A stretch of 64,000 nt of DNA from UBA6163 sp041753075 (GCA_041753075.1 JBGSVE010000097.1:1-64000); one strand, 5' to 3'. Shown: positions 7,715-17,300, numbered from the stretch's first letter. Notes: a model not told the origin generated them from the letters alone. Numbers and translations are program-made.

Positions 7715-8659
7715 GTGCTTCGTGACCGATTGACGACTTCGGCGGTGCTGATCGCGGCGAGTCTGCTGCTTTTCTATCTCGACACAAAGTATTCGCGACC
7801 GGGCCTGGAGGGGCTGTGGCTGTTGCCGCTGTTGCTGTTTTTCGCACTCGGGACGGCGTTTGACTTGGCGACAATGCTTCGCGGCAGCCGGCGGGCGATC
7901 GATCGCAAATGGGTGTTCGTGGCGACGGCGGTGATCGCGGCGTCGCCGTGTGGACCGAAACTGTGGCCAGTTTTCGGGCACGAGTATCCCGCAAACTGCC
8001 CAATTGGCACGCTTGGCTGGGTCGTCGGGGCGGTTGTCTTGGCAATATTTGTGTTTTTGTTTCGCGAAATCTTGCGATATCGCGAGGGACGCGGTCGGGT
8101 GTTGGAGCGAACCCTCGGCGGCGTTTTTGCGTCGGTGTATGTCGGTGTGCCAATGGCATTGCTGGGCGTCATCCGCTCGCTCGACGGTGCGGATAACGGT
8201 GTGGAAACATCGCAATTTACCGCCTGGGGCTTGGCCGCGCTGATCACGACCATCGCGGTGACCAAATCCGCCGACGTTGGCGCGTACTTCACCGGCAAGG
8301 CAATTGGCCGCCACAAAATGATTCCGCATTTAAGCCCCGGCAAAACTTGGGAGGGTGCGGCAGGTGGTATTGCGATGGCCGTAGCGGTTAGCTACGCATG
8401 TGGCGCTTGGTTATTTCCCGCAGCGGGAGAGCCTTTGGTTCCCTCGCCGTGGTGGGGACCGGCGGTGTTTGGCGTGATTTGTGCTATTTCGGGCATGATT
8501 GGTGATTTGGCCGAATCGCTCGTCAAACGTGAATCAGGCGTAAAAGACAGCGGAACTTGGTTACCGGGTTTAGGTGGAGTATGGGATGTGACCGATTCTT
8601 TAATAGGTGCGGTTATGCCGGCCTGGGTCTTGTTAGCGACAGGAATGGTCGGGTTCTAG
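7715..8659 (+). CDS. cdsA: Phosphatidate cytidylyltransferase
   Basis: CdsA makes CDP-diacylglycerol from phosphatidic acid and CTP in the inner membrane, the branch point of phospholipid synthesis. The GTG at 7715 is chosen: AAGGA lies seven bases upstream, and any earlier start would place the N-terminus inside the inverted repeat. The protein has several hydrophobic segments and the diagnostic HLSPGKTWEGAAGG and ESLVKRESGVKDSG. The signature then reads LPGLGGVWDVTD, where the family normally has His before GG and Asp-Arg before the last Asp. Both changes are conspicuous but the rest is well conserved. Confidence 0.92.
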   Translation: MLRDRLTTSAVLIAASLLLFYLDTKYSRPGLEGLWLLPLLLFFALGTAFDLATMLRGSRRAIDRKWVFVATAVIAASPCGPKLWPVFGHEYPANCPIGTLGWVVGAVVLAIFVFLFREILRYREGRGRVLERTLGGVFASVYVGVPMALLGVIRSLDGADNGVETSQFTAWGLAALITTIAVTKSADVGAYFTGKAIGRHKMIPHLSPGKTWEGAAGGIAMAVAVSYACGAWLFPAAGEPLVPSPWWGPAVFGVICAISGMIGDLAESLVKRESGVKDSGTWLPGLGGVWDVTDSLIGAVMPAWVLLATGMVGF

Positions 8660-8813
8660 ATTCCACTTGCAAAACAACGGTATACAATAGAGCAGCGGCA
8701 GTTCGCACGATTCTTGGAACGAGAACGGATTGAAGAGGATCGAAACCTAACCATTTCGCCCCGGGAGTTGATTTCCCATGCCGGGAGATTGAAAAGGGGT
8801 ACAAAGGTAATGA

Positions 8814-9779
8814 ATGACTGAAGCAACATTGGCGGTAACCTCGCCCGACGAGATCCTCGCGCTATTCGGGGCTCGCGATCAACATCTCCGCACCATCCGG
8901 AGACTCTTCGACGTGTCGATCACTCATCGACAAGGCCAAATTCGAGTCAGTGGTGAGCCGTCCGCGGTTCAGCAAACCACGCGAGTGCTCGAAAAGCTAC
9001 GGCACCTGAGCCGTCGCAAAGGTGTGATCAGCCCCCTGGATGTTCAAGCCGCCGCCGCGGAAGAAGGCGTCTCGGGAGACGGTGAAACGCATCCGCTGGC
9101 GATTTCCGGGGATGTTGAGATCAAGCACGCCAAGCGCAAGGTCCAACCTCGCACCGAAGGCCAAGCCCGCTACGTCGAGATGATTCGCCAGCACGATTTG
9201 ACGATCGCGATTGGCCCGGCGGGTACCGGCAAGACGTTTTTGGCGGTGGCGACGGCAATCGAAGCGCTCAAGGCCGGCCAAGTTCGCCGGATTGTGCTTG
9301 TGCGGCCAGCGGTCGAAGCCGGTGAAAACCTCGGCTTTTTGCCCGGGGATTTGCGTGCTAAGTTGAATCCGTACCTGCGTCCGTTGCTTGATTCGCTCAA
9401 TGACATGGTTGACTACGACCAGGCTCGTCAGTTGATGGAACAGGAAATCATCGAAGTCGTGCCGTTGGCATACATGCGTGGTCGGACGCTCAACGATGCG
9501 TTTATCATTCTGGACGAAGCACAAAATGCGACAATTGCCCAGATGAAAATGTTTTTGACCCGCATGGGCCAACGCAGCAAAATGGTTGTCAGCGGCGACA
9601 CCAGCCAACTTGACCTGCCCCACGGCGTGGCCAGCGGTTTGGCCGACGCGGTGCGACGACTTGGCAAAATCGACGCCGTAGCGATTGTACGTTTGGAAAA
9701 AACCGATATCGTGCGCCATCGTCTGGTACAACAGATAGTCGAAGCGTACGAACAAACGTCCGATAGTCGAGAACAGTAA
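8814..9779 (+). CDS. phoH: PhoH-family ATPase (YbeZ-like)
   Basis: A 321-residue PhoH/YbeZ protein. The N-terminal 100 residues form a small nucleic-acid-binding region. GPAGTGKT (134-141) is the Walker A motif, ENLGFLPGD is a family marker, and IILDEAQNAT is Walker B. VVSGDTSQLDLPHG completes the P-loop core. In other bacteria YbeZ works with the RNase YbeY in rRNA maturation; here ybeY is two genes downstream, which supports that role. AAAGG precedes the ATG. Confidence 0.95.
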   Translation: MTEATLAVTSPDEILALFGARDQHLRTIRRLFDVSITHRQGQIRVSGEPSAVQQTTRVLEKLRHLSRRKGVISPLDVQAAAAEEGVSGDGETHPLAISGDVEIKHAKRKVQPRTEGQARYVEMIRQHDLTIAIGPAGTGKTFLAVATAIEALKAGQVRRIVLVRPAVEAGENLGFLPGDLRAKLNPYLRPLLDSLNDMVDYDQARQLMEQEIIEVVPLAYMRGRTLNDAFIILDEAQNATIAQMKMFLTRMGQRSKMVVSGDTSQLDLPHGVASGLADAVRRLGKIDAVAIVRLEKTDIVRHRLVQQIVEAYEQTSDSREQ

Positions 9780-9866
9780 GGCAACAACCCAGGTCGCACC
9801 CAATTCGGTTTTGCCAGTCGATTACGATCAACTGGTGATTGGCGGATTCGGTGCGACAAAGCCTAG

Positions 9867-12224
9867 ATGAGTACGTCATCCTCGAAACGCGCGGGCAAAG
9901 AGCGCCTCCAGTCGCTCGGAATCCCCAGGAATCGATTCCTCCAATGGTGGACCGATCATCGCGGCACGCAGCTATGGAGCCGCTTGTCGATGGTGTTGCT
10001 TGCGGCGCTGTTGATGATGCTCATTTGTCGAACCTGGGAACCGCCGTTTCCTTATCGATTGGGCGACTATCCGGCTCGCGACATGGTTACGCGAATCGAT
10101 TTCCAGGTGCCCGACGAAGCCGCCACCGAAGCGGCGCGGATACAAAAGCGGCGGGAAACGTTGGCGTACTATGCCAACCGTAACCAACCGCTGACCCAGC
10201 GGCGCGAAGAACTCAAGGACCAGCTTTTCTTGGTGCTCGGTGCTCAGTCGTTCGAGCAAATGACGCCGGAAGAACGTCGCGCCTTTAGCGACTTGTACGA
10301 AGCCGACGAAACAGCGGGGCCTGGTGATACGGCTGCGGATCGATTCGCCACGCTCAAGAGCGTCTTAGCTGCGGATATCGATCTGCTGAAGACCGACGAC
10401 GCGGTGCGGATCGCGATGTTGCCGGCGATGGAAACCGGCTTGTTGCAATCGCTCACTCACACCGCCGAGCAAGGCGATCTGCGCGTGATTCGCGTTTACG
10501 CGGCGGGCAATCCCACCGACGCCCAAGCGATCGAAGTTTCCAAAGTGCGGATTGCCCAAGCCAAGGTCGATTTGGAGCAGCGGCTGAAGGAACAATTTCG
10601 GCAACAATTCGAGGGCGAACCGGGCCAAAAGGTCGCCGCCATGATCAACTTTTGGTTGTCAACGCGATTGCCGGACACGTTGTCTTACGATGATGAATTG
10701 TCCAATCGTGGCCGCACCGAGGCGGCGTCCGAAGTTGAATACGTGATGAAAACGTATCGCCGTGGATTGACGCCGCTGGCCCGCGCGGGTGAATCGCTCG
10801 GTGCAGCGCAAATCGATTTGCTACGCCAGGAATGGCAACAGATTGTTCGCCAAATTGGTTGGCCCGACCGCATCGCACGTCTGTTTGCCTACACCGGCAT
10901 GATCGCCGCATTGTTCTTGCTCTGCGGCACTTACATCTATTTCATTGATGACCGCGACTTGATTCGAGATATTGTCAAGCTCGCAAAGTTGTTGACCTTG
11001 ATCGTAGTCGTGATTGCGTTTTGTTACCACGTGTCGCGCGACCAGTGGCGTGCCGAATTGATCCCGTTGTCAATGGGCGCGATTACGGCGACGGTCGTGT
11101 ATGGTCGCGAGTTGGCAATGTTGTTAATGGCGGCGATCAGTTTGTCGGTAACATTGTTCATTGGCTCCGATGTGGCCGAGTTGGTGATGATGGCGGCGGC
11201 GTGTACGACTTGCATTTTGCTGGTTGGACGAATTCGCTCGCGGACGCATTTGCTGTATGTCGGCGTCGGCAGCGCGGCGATCACTGCGGCGACGGTCGTT
11301 GGTGTCGGGATCGTTTGCGGCCAATTGTTTGCCACGGATGAAACTGTCTCCGAGGCGCTGCCGCTGATTCCTTCCATCGACCTAAGCGCGACATTCAGTG
11401 TATTGCTGAAGGAAGCATGGTGGTCGGCGTTTTGCGTGATCGTCGGTTCGCTGGCGATGACCGGATTGTTGCCGCTGGTTGAGAAAGCATTCGCGGTCCA
11501 GACCGACCTCAGCCTGCTGGAACTTGGCGACGCCAGCCATCCGCTACTGCGCCGTTTGGCCCAACGAGCACCGGGCACCTACAACCATTCGATCAACGTC
11601 GCCTCGATTGCCGAAGCAGCCGCCGACGCGATTGGTGCAAACGGCTTGTTGGTACGAGTCGGTGCGTACTTCCACGACATCGGCAAGATGTTCAAGCCCG
11701 AGTATTTCATCGAGAACCAGGGCCAAGGTAAGAACCAACATGACTCGTTGCAGCCGGCGATGAGCACGTTGGTTATCATCGCTCACGTCAAAGACGGTGC
11801 CGACTTGGCGCGAACGAATCACTTGCCCAAGCCAATCATCGATTTTATTTTGCAACACCATGGCACGACGTTGGTCGAATACTTCTACCGAGAAGCCGCC
11901 AAGCGCAGCGAAAATAGCCCCAACAAAGAAGAAGTCAGCGACAAGGATTTTCGTTATCCAGGACCAAAACCGCAAACGCTCGAAGCCGCCGTGCTGATGC
12001 TCGCCGATGCCGTTGAAAGTGCCAGCCGCACGTTGGTCGATCCCACATCCGGACGAATCGCCGGCTTGGTTGATATGATTACTGAAAAGAAAGTTGCCGA
12101 CGGCCAATTTGATGAATGCGGCATGACCTTCAAGCAACTGGACAAAGTCAAAACCAGTTTGGTTAAAACACTCACATCGATCTATCACGCGCGGGTAAAA
12201 TATCCCGGCCAACAGTCCGCGTGA
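9867..12224 (+). CDS. 7TM-HD family phosphohydrolase (PgpH-like)
   Basis: A 785-residue membrane protein. After a first membrane helix (about 33-48) comes a large extracytoplasmic 7TMR-HDED domain, then seven hydrophobic helices at about 335-550, then a cytoplasmic HD domain. The HD motifs are PGTYNHSINVA, RVGAYFHDIGK and FKPEYFIENQ, followed by the late His pair in FILQHHGTTLVEYFY. PgpH in Firmicutes degrades cyclic di-AMP; the same activity is likely here but not shown. Its position between phoH and ybeY is conserved in many bacteria. Its stop overlaps the ybeY start. Confidence 0.93.
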   Translation: MSTSSSKRAGKERLQSLGIPRNRFLQWWTDHRGTQLWSRLSMVLLAALLMMLICRTWEPPFPYRLGDYPARDMVTRIDFQVPDEAATEAARIQKRRETLAYYANRNQPLTQRREELKDQLFLVLGAQSFEQMTPEERRAFSDLYEADETAGPGDTAADRFATLKSVLAADIDLLKTDDAVRIAMLPAMETGLLQSLTHTAEQGDLRVIRVYAAGNPTDAQAIEVSKVRIAQAKVDLEQRLKEQFRQQFEGEPGQKVAAMINFWLSTRLPDTLSYDDELSNRGRTEAASEVEYVMKTYRRGLTPLARAGESLGAAQIDLLRQEWQQIVRQIGWPDRIARLFAYTGMIAALFLLCGTYIYFIDDRDLIRDIVKLAKLLTLIVVVIAFCYHVSRDQWRAELIPLSMGAITATVVYGRELAMLLMAAISLSVTLFIGSDVAELVMMAAACTTCILLVGRIRSRTHLLYVGVGSAAITAATVVGVGIVCGQLFATDETVSEALPLIPSIDLSATFSVLLKEAWWSAFCVIVGSLAMTGLLPLVEKAFAVQTDLSLLELGDASHPLLRRLAQRAPGTYNHSINVASIAEAAADAIGANGLLVRVGAYFHDIGKMFKPEYFIENQGQGKNQHDSLQPAMSTLVIIAHVKDGADLARTNHLPKPIIDFILQHHGTTLVEYFYREAAKRSENSPNKEEVSDKDFRYPGPKPQTLEAAVLMLADAVESASRTLVDPTSGRIAGLVDMITEKKVADGQFDECGMTFKQLDKVKTSLVKTLTSIYHARVKYPGQQSA

Positions 12225-12766
12225 TTTCACTTTATTCCATGACCTCGCTGCATACACCGATCACCATCGAAATCGATCCTGCCCAATACGGGATCGACGG
12301 TGACGTGGCGGCACCGGTGCGCGACGCAGTCATTGCCGCCGCGGCGTCACAAGGTTTTACCGGCGGTGTCATCGGCGTGCTCGTCACCGACGACGCCACG
12401 ATCCACGAAATCAACCGCGAGCACCTGCAGCACGACTATCCGACCGATGTGATTAGCTTTGCCTATGGCGTCGATGGCACGCGAGTGGAGGGCGAATTGG
12501 TCGTCAGTCTGGAAACGGCTCAGCGCGAAGCCGCTGAGCTGGGCTGGACCATACTCAACGAGTTGTTGCTGTATGTGGTTCATGGCACGCTGCATATCGG
12601 CGGCCTTGATGACCGAAGCGAATCGGCCCGTTGTGAAATGCGACGTGCTGAGCAGTTGGTATTGCAATCACTTTCGATCGATGATGCGTCACGGTTTTCA
12701 CCGGACGCCCACTGGGCTGATGTGTCCGGCGGTTGCGAATTTCACTCACCCCCAAACAGTAAATGA
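12221..12766 (+). CDS. ybeY: Endoribonuclease YbeY, with one metal ligand changed
   Basis: YbeY is a zinc metallo-RNase that takes part in 16S rRNA 3' end maturation and ribosome quality control. DYPTDVISFAYG is the conserved core and VVHGTLHIGGLDD the metal site. The family motif is H-x3-H-x5-H. Here positions 121 and 125 are His but 131 is Asp, a possible alternative metal ligand. The GTG at 12221 overlaps the previous stop (GTGA); ATG at 12239 is an alternative, and neither has a clear ribosome site. A Ser/His-rich tail of about 20 residues follows the core. Confidence 0.92.
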   Translation: MISLYSMTSLHTPITIEIDPAQYGIDGDVAAPVRDAVIAAAASQGFTGGVIGVLVTDDATIHEINREHLQHDYPTDVISFAYGVDGTRVEGELVVSLETAQREAAELGWTILNELLLYVVHGTLHIGGLDDRSESARCEMRRAEQLVLQSLSIDDASRFSPDAHWADVSGGCEFHSPPNSK

Positions 12767-14052
12767 CGATTAGCTGGTGGACCGGATTGTCTCTATTCGG
12801 TTTGCTCTTGAGTTCGATCGGTGGCTTGGGCGCCGAACTACTTGATCGCTTTGCGGGGCGAACGCTCGAAGCCTATTGTCGTCTTCGTCATCACCGCGAG
12901 CGTTTCGGCGCGGTGCTCGATGGTCAAGAGGCAGCGCTGACAGCGTCCAAATACTTGCGCGTGATCGGTACCGTTTTCTTCTTGCTTGCCGGAACCGTTG
13001 CGGTCTCGGCTGGCGATTCAGCGCAGAATGGACTCCGCTTAGCTACCTGGGGCATATCGGCGGCGGGGCTATTGATGCTTGTGCATCTTTGGTTACCTGC
13101 AGCGCTGACTCGATTCGCATCGGCTCCGGTGCTGTATCACACATGGTCGTTTTGGCGATTGTTATCGATCGCGATGGCTCCGTTTTCGGCTCCGGGTGAG
13201 CTGTTGGCTGTAGTCACGCGGCGATTGACCGGGAACACTTCTGACGTCGATGAAGACGAGGTCCAACTCGAAGACGACATTCGCACGATGGTCACCGCCG
13301 GAACCCGCGAAGGCTATTTTGGCCCAGAGATTCGCGACATGATCCAGGGCGTGATGGAGTTAAAGGAAGACACCGTCGCCCACATCATGACGCCACGCAG
13401 TGACGTCGAAGCGATTTCCGCGACAGCCAAATGGCCGGATGTTTTGCAAGTTGTGATTGATTCCGGGCGGACTCGATTGCCAGTTTATGACAACACGCTC
13501 GACAAAATTATCGGCGTGCTCTACGTCAAAGATTTGTTGCCGCACTTGTGCAGCGGAACCATCGATTCGATCGCGCCGACGTCAATCATGCGTAAACCCT
13601 GGACCGTGCCAATTGACCAGAACGTCGAGTTTCTGCTGCGCGAGTTTCTGCACAGCCGCAGCCACATGGCGATCGTGCTCGACGAATTTCAACAAACCGC
13701 TGGCGTGGTCACGATCGAGGATGCGCTCGAGGAAATCGTGGGCGAGATAGTCGATGAGTCCGACGAAGAAGAACAGTCGGGCATCACGGTGATCGATGCA
13801 GCGACGGCGCAGGTCGATGGCCGGGTGATGATCGATGACCTCAACGAAGAACTGGGTTGGCAATTACCTGAAAGCGATGATTACGAAACTGTCGCCGGGT
13901 ATGTGCTGCACCATACCGGCGCGATTCCCGAAGACGGCCAGCGAATCGTAATTGGTGATGTCGAGTTCGAGATTGTCCGCGCCACGAATCGTCAGATCGA
14001 ATCGGTGCGGCTGCATCACATCGGCAACAAACGCGAACGCGAAACCGTTTGA
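12763..14052 (+). CDS. CorC/HlyC-type CBS-domain membrane protein
   Basis: A 429-residue protein with a DUF21-like membrane part and a cytoplasmic CBS-pair plus CorC_HlyC domain. Hydrophobic helices lie at about 5-25, 65-85 and 90-110. EDEVQLEDDIRTMV and MELKEDTVAHIMTPRSDV lead into the CBS domains (RLPVYDNTLDKIIGVLYVKDLL). DEFQQTAGVVTIEDALEEIVGEI is the family hallmark linking to the C-terminal domain. Members are linked to magnesium or cobalt efflux and haemolysin-like functions. The start overlaps the ybeY stop, closing a four-gene operon beginning at phoH. Confidence 0.92.
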   Translation: MTISWWTGLSLFGLLLSSIGGLGAELLDRFAGRTLEAYCRLRHHRERFGAVLDGQEAALTASKYLRVIGTVFFLLAGTVAVSAGDSAQNGLRLATWGISAAGLLMLVHLWLPAALTRFASAPVLYHTWSFWRLLSIAMAPFSAPGELLAVVTRRLTGNTSDVDEDEVQLEDDIRTMVTAGTREGYFGPEIRDMIQGVMELKEDTVAHIMTPRSDVEAISATAKWPDVLQVVIDSGRTRLPVYDNTLDKIIGVLYVKDLLPHLCSGTIDSIAPTSIMRKPWTVPIDQNVEFLLREFLHSRSHMAIVLDEFQQTAGVVTIEDALEEIVGEIVDESDEEEQSGITVIDAATAQVDGRVMIDDLNEELGWQLPESDDYETVAGYVLHHTGAIPEDGQRIVIGDVEFEIVRATNRQIESVRLHHIGNKRERETV

Positions 14053-14069
14053 GTTTGCGTCCGCAACGA

Positions 14070-15614
14070 TTACTCGGGTAACGATTGTAATGGTGTCGAG
14101 CCGATACTCATCGGCGGATGTTCGCGATCGATTCGCCGGTTCTCCCAATACCAGCCGTCTTCGCGGTGTTCCAGAATCCGTTCGCCACTGCCGACAGCCA
14201 GCGGTGCCGAATCGGCGCGAACATGTTTGCGCAAGTTAGTCGCGATCGATTGCATTGCGGCGTTGTCGATCTGGTTTACAAATTCGTTGGGGTCGTCCTG
14301 CAAGTCGTACAATTCCTCGCTGCCGTCGGCATAATGAATGAGCCGATATCGCTGGTCGCGAATCGATGAATTACCTGGGTTGTGGTCAGTGATTGCTGGA
14401 CGTGATCGCGGCGTGATTGGATCATCCATCTGAGGAACCAGGCTAATGCCTTCGACCTCCGCTGGCTGCGGCAGCCCCGCGAGTGCGGCGAGAGTTGGAT
14501 AAATATCAAGCAGTTCAGCAGGTTGATCACATGCGCCGTGTGTAATGCCGGGTCCAGCGAAAATCAGCGGTACGCGAGTCGAACGTTCCCACAATGTGTT
14601 CTTACTCGTCATTTCTTTTTCGCCGAGATGAAAGCCGTGGTCACTCCAGAGGACGACGATTGTATTGTCGGCTTGGCCCGTCTGGTGCAGTGCCGCCATT
14701 ACCCGTGCGACCTGGCTATCCATGAACGAGATGCTTGCTAAATATGCCCGGACTAGGTTTTTGTGTTGGTCGTAGTGCTGCAGCCAACTCAGTCGCGGCT
14801 CGGGGATATTCCAGTGCAAGAACCAACTGAACGGCGAACAATCCGCGCGGTCATTGGGCTGCATTGGCGGCATGATGAGCGTTTCTGCGGGGTACATGTC
14901 CCACCATTTTTGCGTCACGTGACAAGGTACATGCGGCAAGAAAAACCCGACCGACATGAAAAACGGCTTGTCGGTTGGCGGCAGGTTTGCGAGCGTCTTT
15001 TCGGCCCAATCGGCGACTATCCAATCGCCTTTTTGATTGTCTTGATGGTCAAAAACGCCCCAGTCCACCCATGGATTGTTGCCCGCCGGTGTGGGCGGAA
15101 CGAGCTTTGCCGGCGGTGTGATACCGGGTCCGCCGGCAGGTCCCCAGTGACGAAATTCTTCTCGCGCCCCCGGCGGTGGATTTTTTCCCATGCTGTTGTG
15201 ATAAACCTTTCCGACCGTGTAGGTCTCATACCCATGAGCGGCAAAATACTGCGGCAGCGAAACCGTTTGTAAATGTTCCGGCAGCGCGCGAAACCAAGGT
15301 GATAAACCATAGATGCCCGTGGTCGAGGGACGACGCGAGAGCATCACGCTGGTTCGCGATGGATTGCACAGCGGAGATTGGCAATGCGCATTGCGGAACG
15401 TGATGCCACGACCGGCCAACTCGGCGATGGCGGGTGTTTTGACTTGGGGATGTCCGCCCAGCGGCTCGACCCAGTCGTTTAAATCGTCGATCACAATCAT
15501 CAATATATTGGGGCGAGGCTTGCCTTGATCCGCAAAACAGCAAGCGGTAAATCCGAATAGCAACGCGAACGTGTGGAGCGAAGCGGTTACGAAATGCGAT
15601 CGATAGCTGGTCAT
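14070..15614 (-). CDS. Secreted sulfatase, iduronate-2-sulfatase-like
   Basis: A 514-residue type I sulfatase that should hydrolyse a sulfate ester outside the cytoplasm. A signal peptide covers about residues 1-28. IDDLND supplies metal-binding Asp residues, and CNPSRTS (83-89) is the C-x-P-S-R motif whose Cys becomes formylglycine. LWSDHGFHLGEK and the C-terminal DLQDDPNEFVN are typical of the iduronate-2-sulfatase branch. Planctomycetes carry many of these for sulfated algal polysaccharides. It follows the DUF1559 gene on the same strand, but a strong terminator separates them. No formylglycine-generating enzyme gene is in the window. Confidence 0.92.
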   Translation of the reverse strand: MTSYRSHFVTASLHTFALLFGFTACCFADQGKPRPNILMIVIDDLNDWVEPLGGHPQVKTPAIAELAGRGITFRNAHCQSPLCNPSRTSVMLSRRPSTTGIYGLSPWFRALPEHLQTVSLPQYFAAHGYETYTVGKVYHNSMGKNPPPGAREEFRHWGPAGGPGITPPAKLVPPTPAGNNPWVDWGVFDHQDNQKGDWIVADWAEKTLANLPPTDKPFFMSVGFFLPHVPCHVTQKWWDMYPAETLIMPPMQPNDRADCSPFSWFLHWNIPEPRLSWLQHYDQHKNLVRAYLASISFMDSQVARVMAALHQTGQADNTIVVLWSDHGFHLGEKEMTSKNTLWERSTRVPLIFAGPGITHGACDQPAELLDIYPTLAALAGLPQPAEVEGISLVPQMDDPITPRSRPAITDHNPGNSSIRDQRYRLIHYADGSEELYDLQDDPNEFVNQIDNAAMQSIATNLRKHVRADSAPLAVGSGERILEHREDGWYWENRRIDREHPPMSIGSTPLQSLPE

Positions 15615-15650
15615 CGAGATGTTGCTATGGACGGTGAATGGAAAGCATTG

Positions 15651-15694
15651 TTCTAAAAAGAAACGCCCCGAGGTCGTTGATCAACCTCGGGGCG
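15651..15694 (-). terminator. Rho-independent terminator after the DUF1559 gene
   Basis: On the minus strand an 11-bp perfect stem, CGCCCCGAGGT with ACCTCGGGGCG (15664-15674 and 15684-15694), encloses a nine-base loop. A T-rich run (TTTCTTTTT) follows. It lies 37 bases after the DUF1559 stop and 37 bases before the sulfatase start region, so it should end the pseudopilin transcript. Confidence 0.9.
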
Positions 15695-15730
15695 AACACT
15701 ACCGGCGTGCATCAGGTACGCTGCCCTCGA

Positions 15731-17011
15731 CTAGAAATCGCCATTCAGCGTTTCTTTGGCACCGCGCGAACCGAGCGCGCCCCAAAGGCCGAATGGACTG
15801 GCCGAGCCTGGTGCCGTGCCCGTGCAGTACGGCCCGCCAATCGCGGGTGATTCGGCAACGGGATTGGAACGCGAATTTCCGGCCTCGATCGAATCGGTGA
15901 TGAACTTAACGGCACCGTCACCCATCAGCACGTGAGCACCGCCTTGATGGCGGCTGGATGGTGGCACGATTCCATCGCTATCGATGCCCGTTCCACCGAG
16001 CACGACCTCGGAATTCGGAGGCAGAATGGTATTAACCATCGAATACACCGGAGCCTTGTTCGCCCAGCGATAACCACGACCAAAAACTCCGCCACCAGTG
16101 GGCGTTGTATCGCGCCAAAACCGAGGTCTCAACGGATCAATCCAGTCGCGCGCACCGGCGCGAGCCGCGACGGGCAACATCGAAATCGACATCGCGTGTC
16201 CGCACGTAACTGCTTGGCCACCACCGACTGCGGGTTGGGTTCGAACATCTTTGTCGCCTAGGTCCGTGGCAATTTCACCCGCTGCGATCGTATTGGACAA
16301 ACCATCGAGCACATCGCGAAAGTTCATCTGTTGGCGAACGGTAAAAAAGCCCCGAGCACCGGTGCGGTGGTTGATCGCGCGGTTTTGGTTCGCGGTCAAA
16401 TTGTTACCCAACGGACCGTGCGTCAGCGTGGGAAAGTTTGAGTCGCCCATCGATGCCGCATAATTCGTCCGGCCCCAACCTGGTAAACCGGTTCCCGGAT
16501 CGCTGGGACAGCGGAAGGTCGTGACTTCGGTACGCCAAGGCACGTAGGTTTCCGATAGATCGGTGACGCCCGGAACGCTGTAGCCCGGTACCGGACCCAT
16601 CGCCGGAAACGGTGCGGGAGCGGTCGAAGCCGGAGGCGATACTTTGTTGAGGTCAACGTTATCGGGCGCGCTGATTCGCTCCCACAGCGCTTGTTGTTCG
16701 ACGAACGGCAGCACGCCGACAAGAAAACTCAACTCCGATTGGCTAGTCCGCACCGTGTCATCAAACCAGTTGGCCGTACCGGTCGCCAAACCGGTACCGC
16801 TGCCGTGAATCGGCAATTTGTTGTAGGCGGCGTGGTAATTGTGAATACCAAGACCTAGTTGCTTAAAATTGTTGCTGCAACTCATGCGACGCGCGGCCTC
16901 ACGAGCGGCTTGAACTGCGGGCAACAACAAACCAACCATGACGCCGATGATGGCGATCACGACGAGCAATTCGACGAGCGTAAAGCCCGCCCTGCGACGA
17001 GACGTAAACAT
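15731..17011 (-). CDS. DUF1559 domain protein with type II pseudopilin N-terminus
   Basis: A 426-residue protein of the large planctomycete DUF1559 family. The N-terminus RRAGFTLVELLVVIAIIGVM is a class III prepilin signal, cleaved by prepilin peptidase before Phe. REAARRMSCSNNFKQLGLGIHNYH is the family start, and GAHVLMGDGAVKFI carries the late His-to-Asp-Gly motif near the C-terminus. ATG at 17011 is chosen because GAGG lies seven bases upstream and the prepilin leader starts there. The role is unknown; members are thought to form surface pilus-like or substrate-binding structures. It follows a small lipoprotein gene. Confidence 0.93.
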   Translation of the reverse strand: MFTSRRRAGFTLVELLVVIAIIGVMVGLLLPAVQAAREAARRMSCSNNFKQLGLGIHNYHAAYNKLPIHGSGTGLATGTANWFDDTVRTSQSELSFLVGVLPFVEQQALWERISAPDNVDLNKVSPPASTAPAPFPAMGPVPGYSVPGVTDLSETYVPWRTEVTTFRCPSDPGTGLPGWGRTNYAASMGDSNFPTLTHGPLGNNLTANQNRAINHRTGARGFFTVRQQMNFRDVLDGLSNTIAAGEIATDLGDKDVRTQPAVGGGQAVTCGHAMSISMLPVAARAGARDWIDPLRPRFWRDTTPTGGGVFGRGYRWANKAPVYSMVNTILPPNSEVVLGGTGIDSDGIVPPSSRHQGGAHVLMGDGAVKFITDSIEAGNSRSNPVAESPAIGGPYCTGTAPGSASPFGLWGALGSRGAKETLNGDF

Positions 17012-17068
17012 TTGAAACCTCAAAAAATGGAACAAGGAACACTCACGATTCAACCACGCGAAACAGAA

Positions 17069-17254
17069 TCATTGACTCATTTCAGCCTCAATTTGCTTCT
17101 TTAAAGCTTCCTGCTCGGCCGGTGGCAGGTCATTCATCGACGCCGGCGAGGGAGCATTCGGTTCGGGAACCGTCGTGCCAGCTTTGGGGCCACACCCGCA
17201 AAGGTTCATCGCCAACAAACCAACGGCAGCGAACTTCATCGATCTCAATTTCAT
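17069..17254 (-). CDS. Small predicted lipoprotein next to the DUF1559 gene
   Basis: A 61-residue protein starting MKLRSMKFAAVGLLAMNLCGC. The hydrophobic stretch ends in LCGC, a plausible lipobox, so a very short mature lipoprotein of about 40 residues would remain, rich in Pro, Ala and Glu. GAGG eight bases before 17254 supports this start over the longer open frame. Small Pro-rich lipoproteins commonly accompany DUF1559 genes in planctomycetes. It is 57 bases upstream of the DUF1559 start and is probably co-transcribed with it. Confidence 0.75.
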   Translation of the reverse strand: MKLRSMKFAAVGLLAMNLCGCGPKAGTTVPEPNAPSPASMNDLPPAEQEALKKQIEAEMSQ

Positions 17255-17300
17255 AATTAGCACCTCAAACTTAGTAGAACGAACGAAAAGTAAAGGCAGG

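Noticed and set aside
7010..8329. A 439-codon open frame on the minus strand across the methyltransferase and cdsA genes
   Set aside because: It lies opposite two well-supported genes, is rich in Arg, His and Gln as shadow frames are, and has no family motif.
8997..9803. A 268-codon open frame on the minus strand opposite phoH
   Set aside because: Composition and position are those of an antisense shadow of phoH; no motif or ribosome site.
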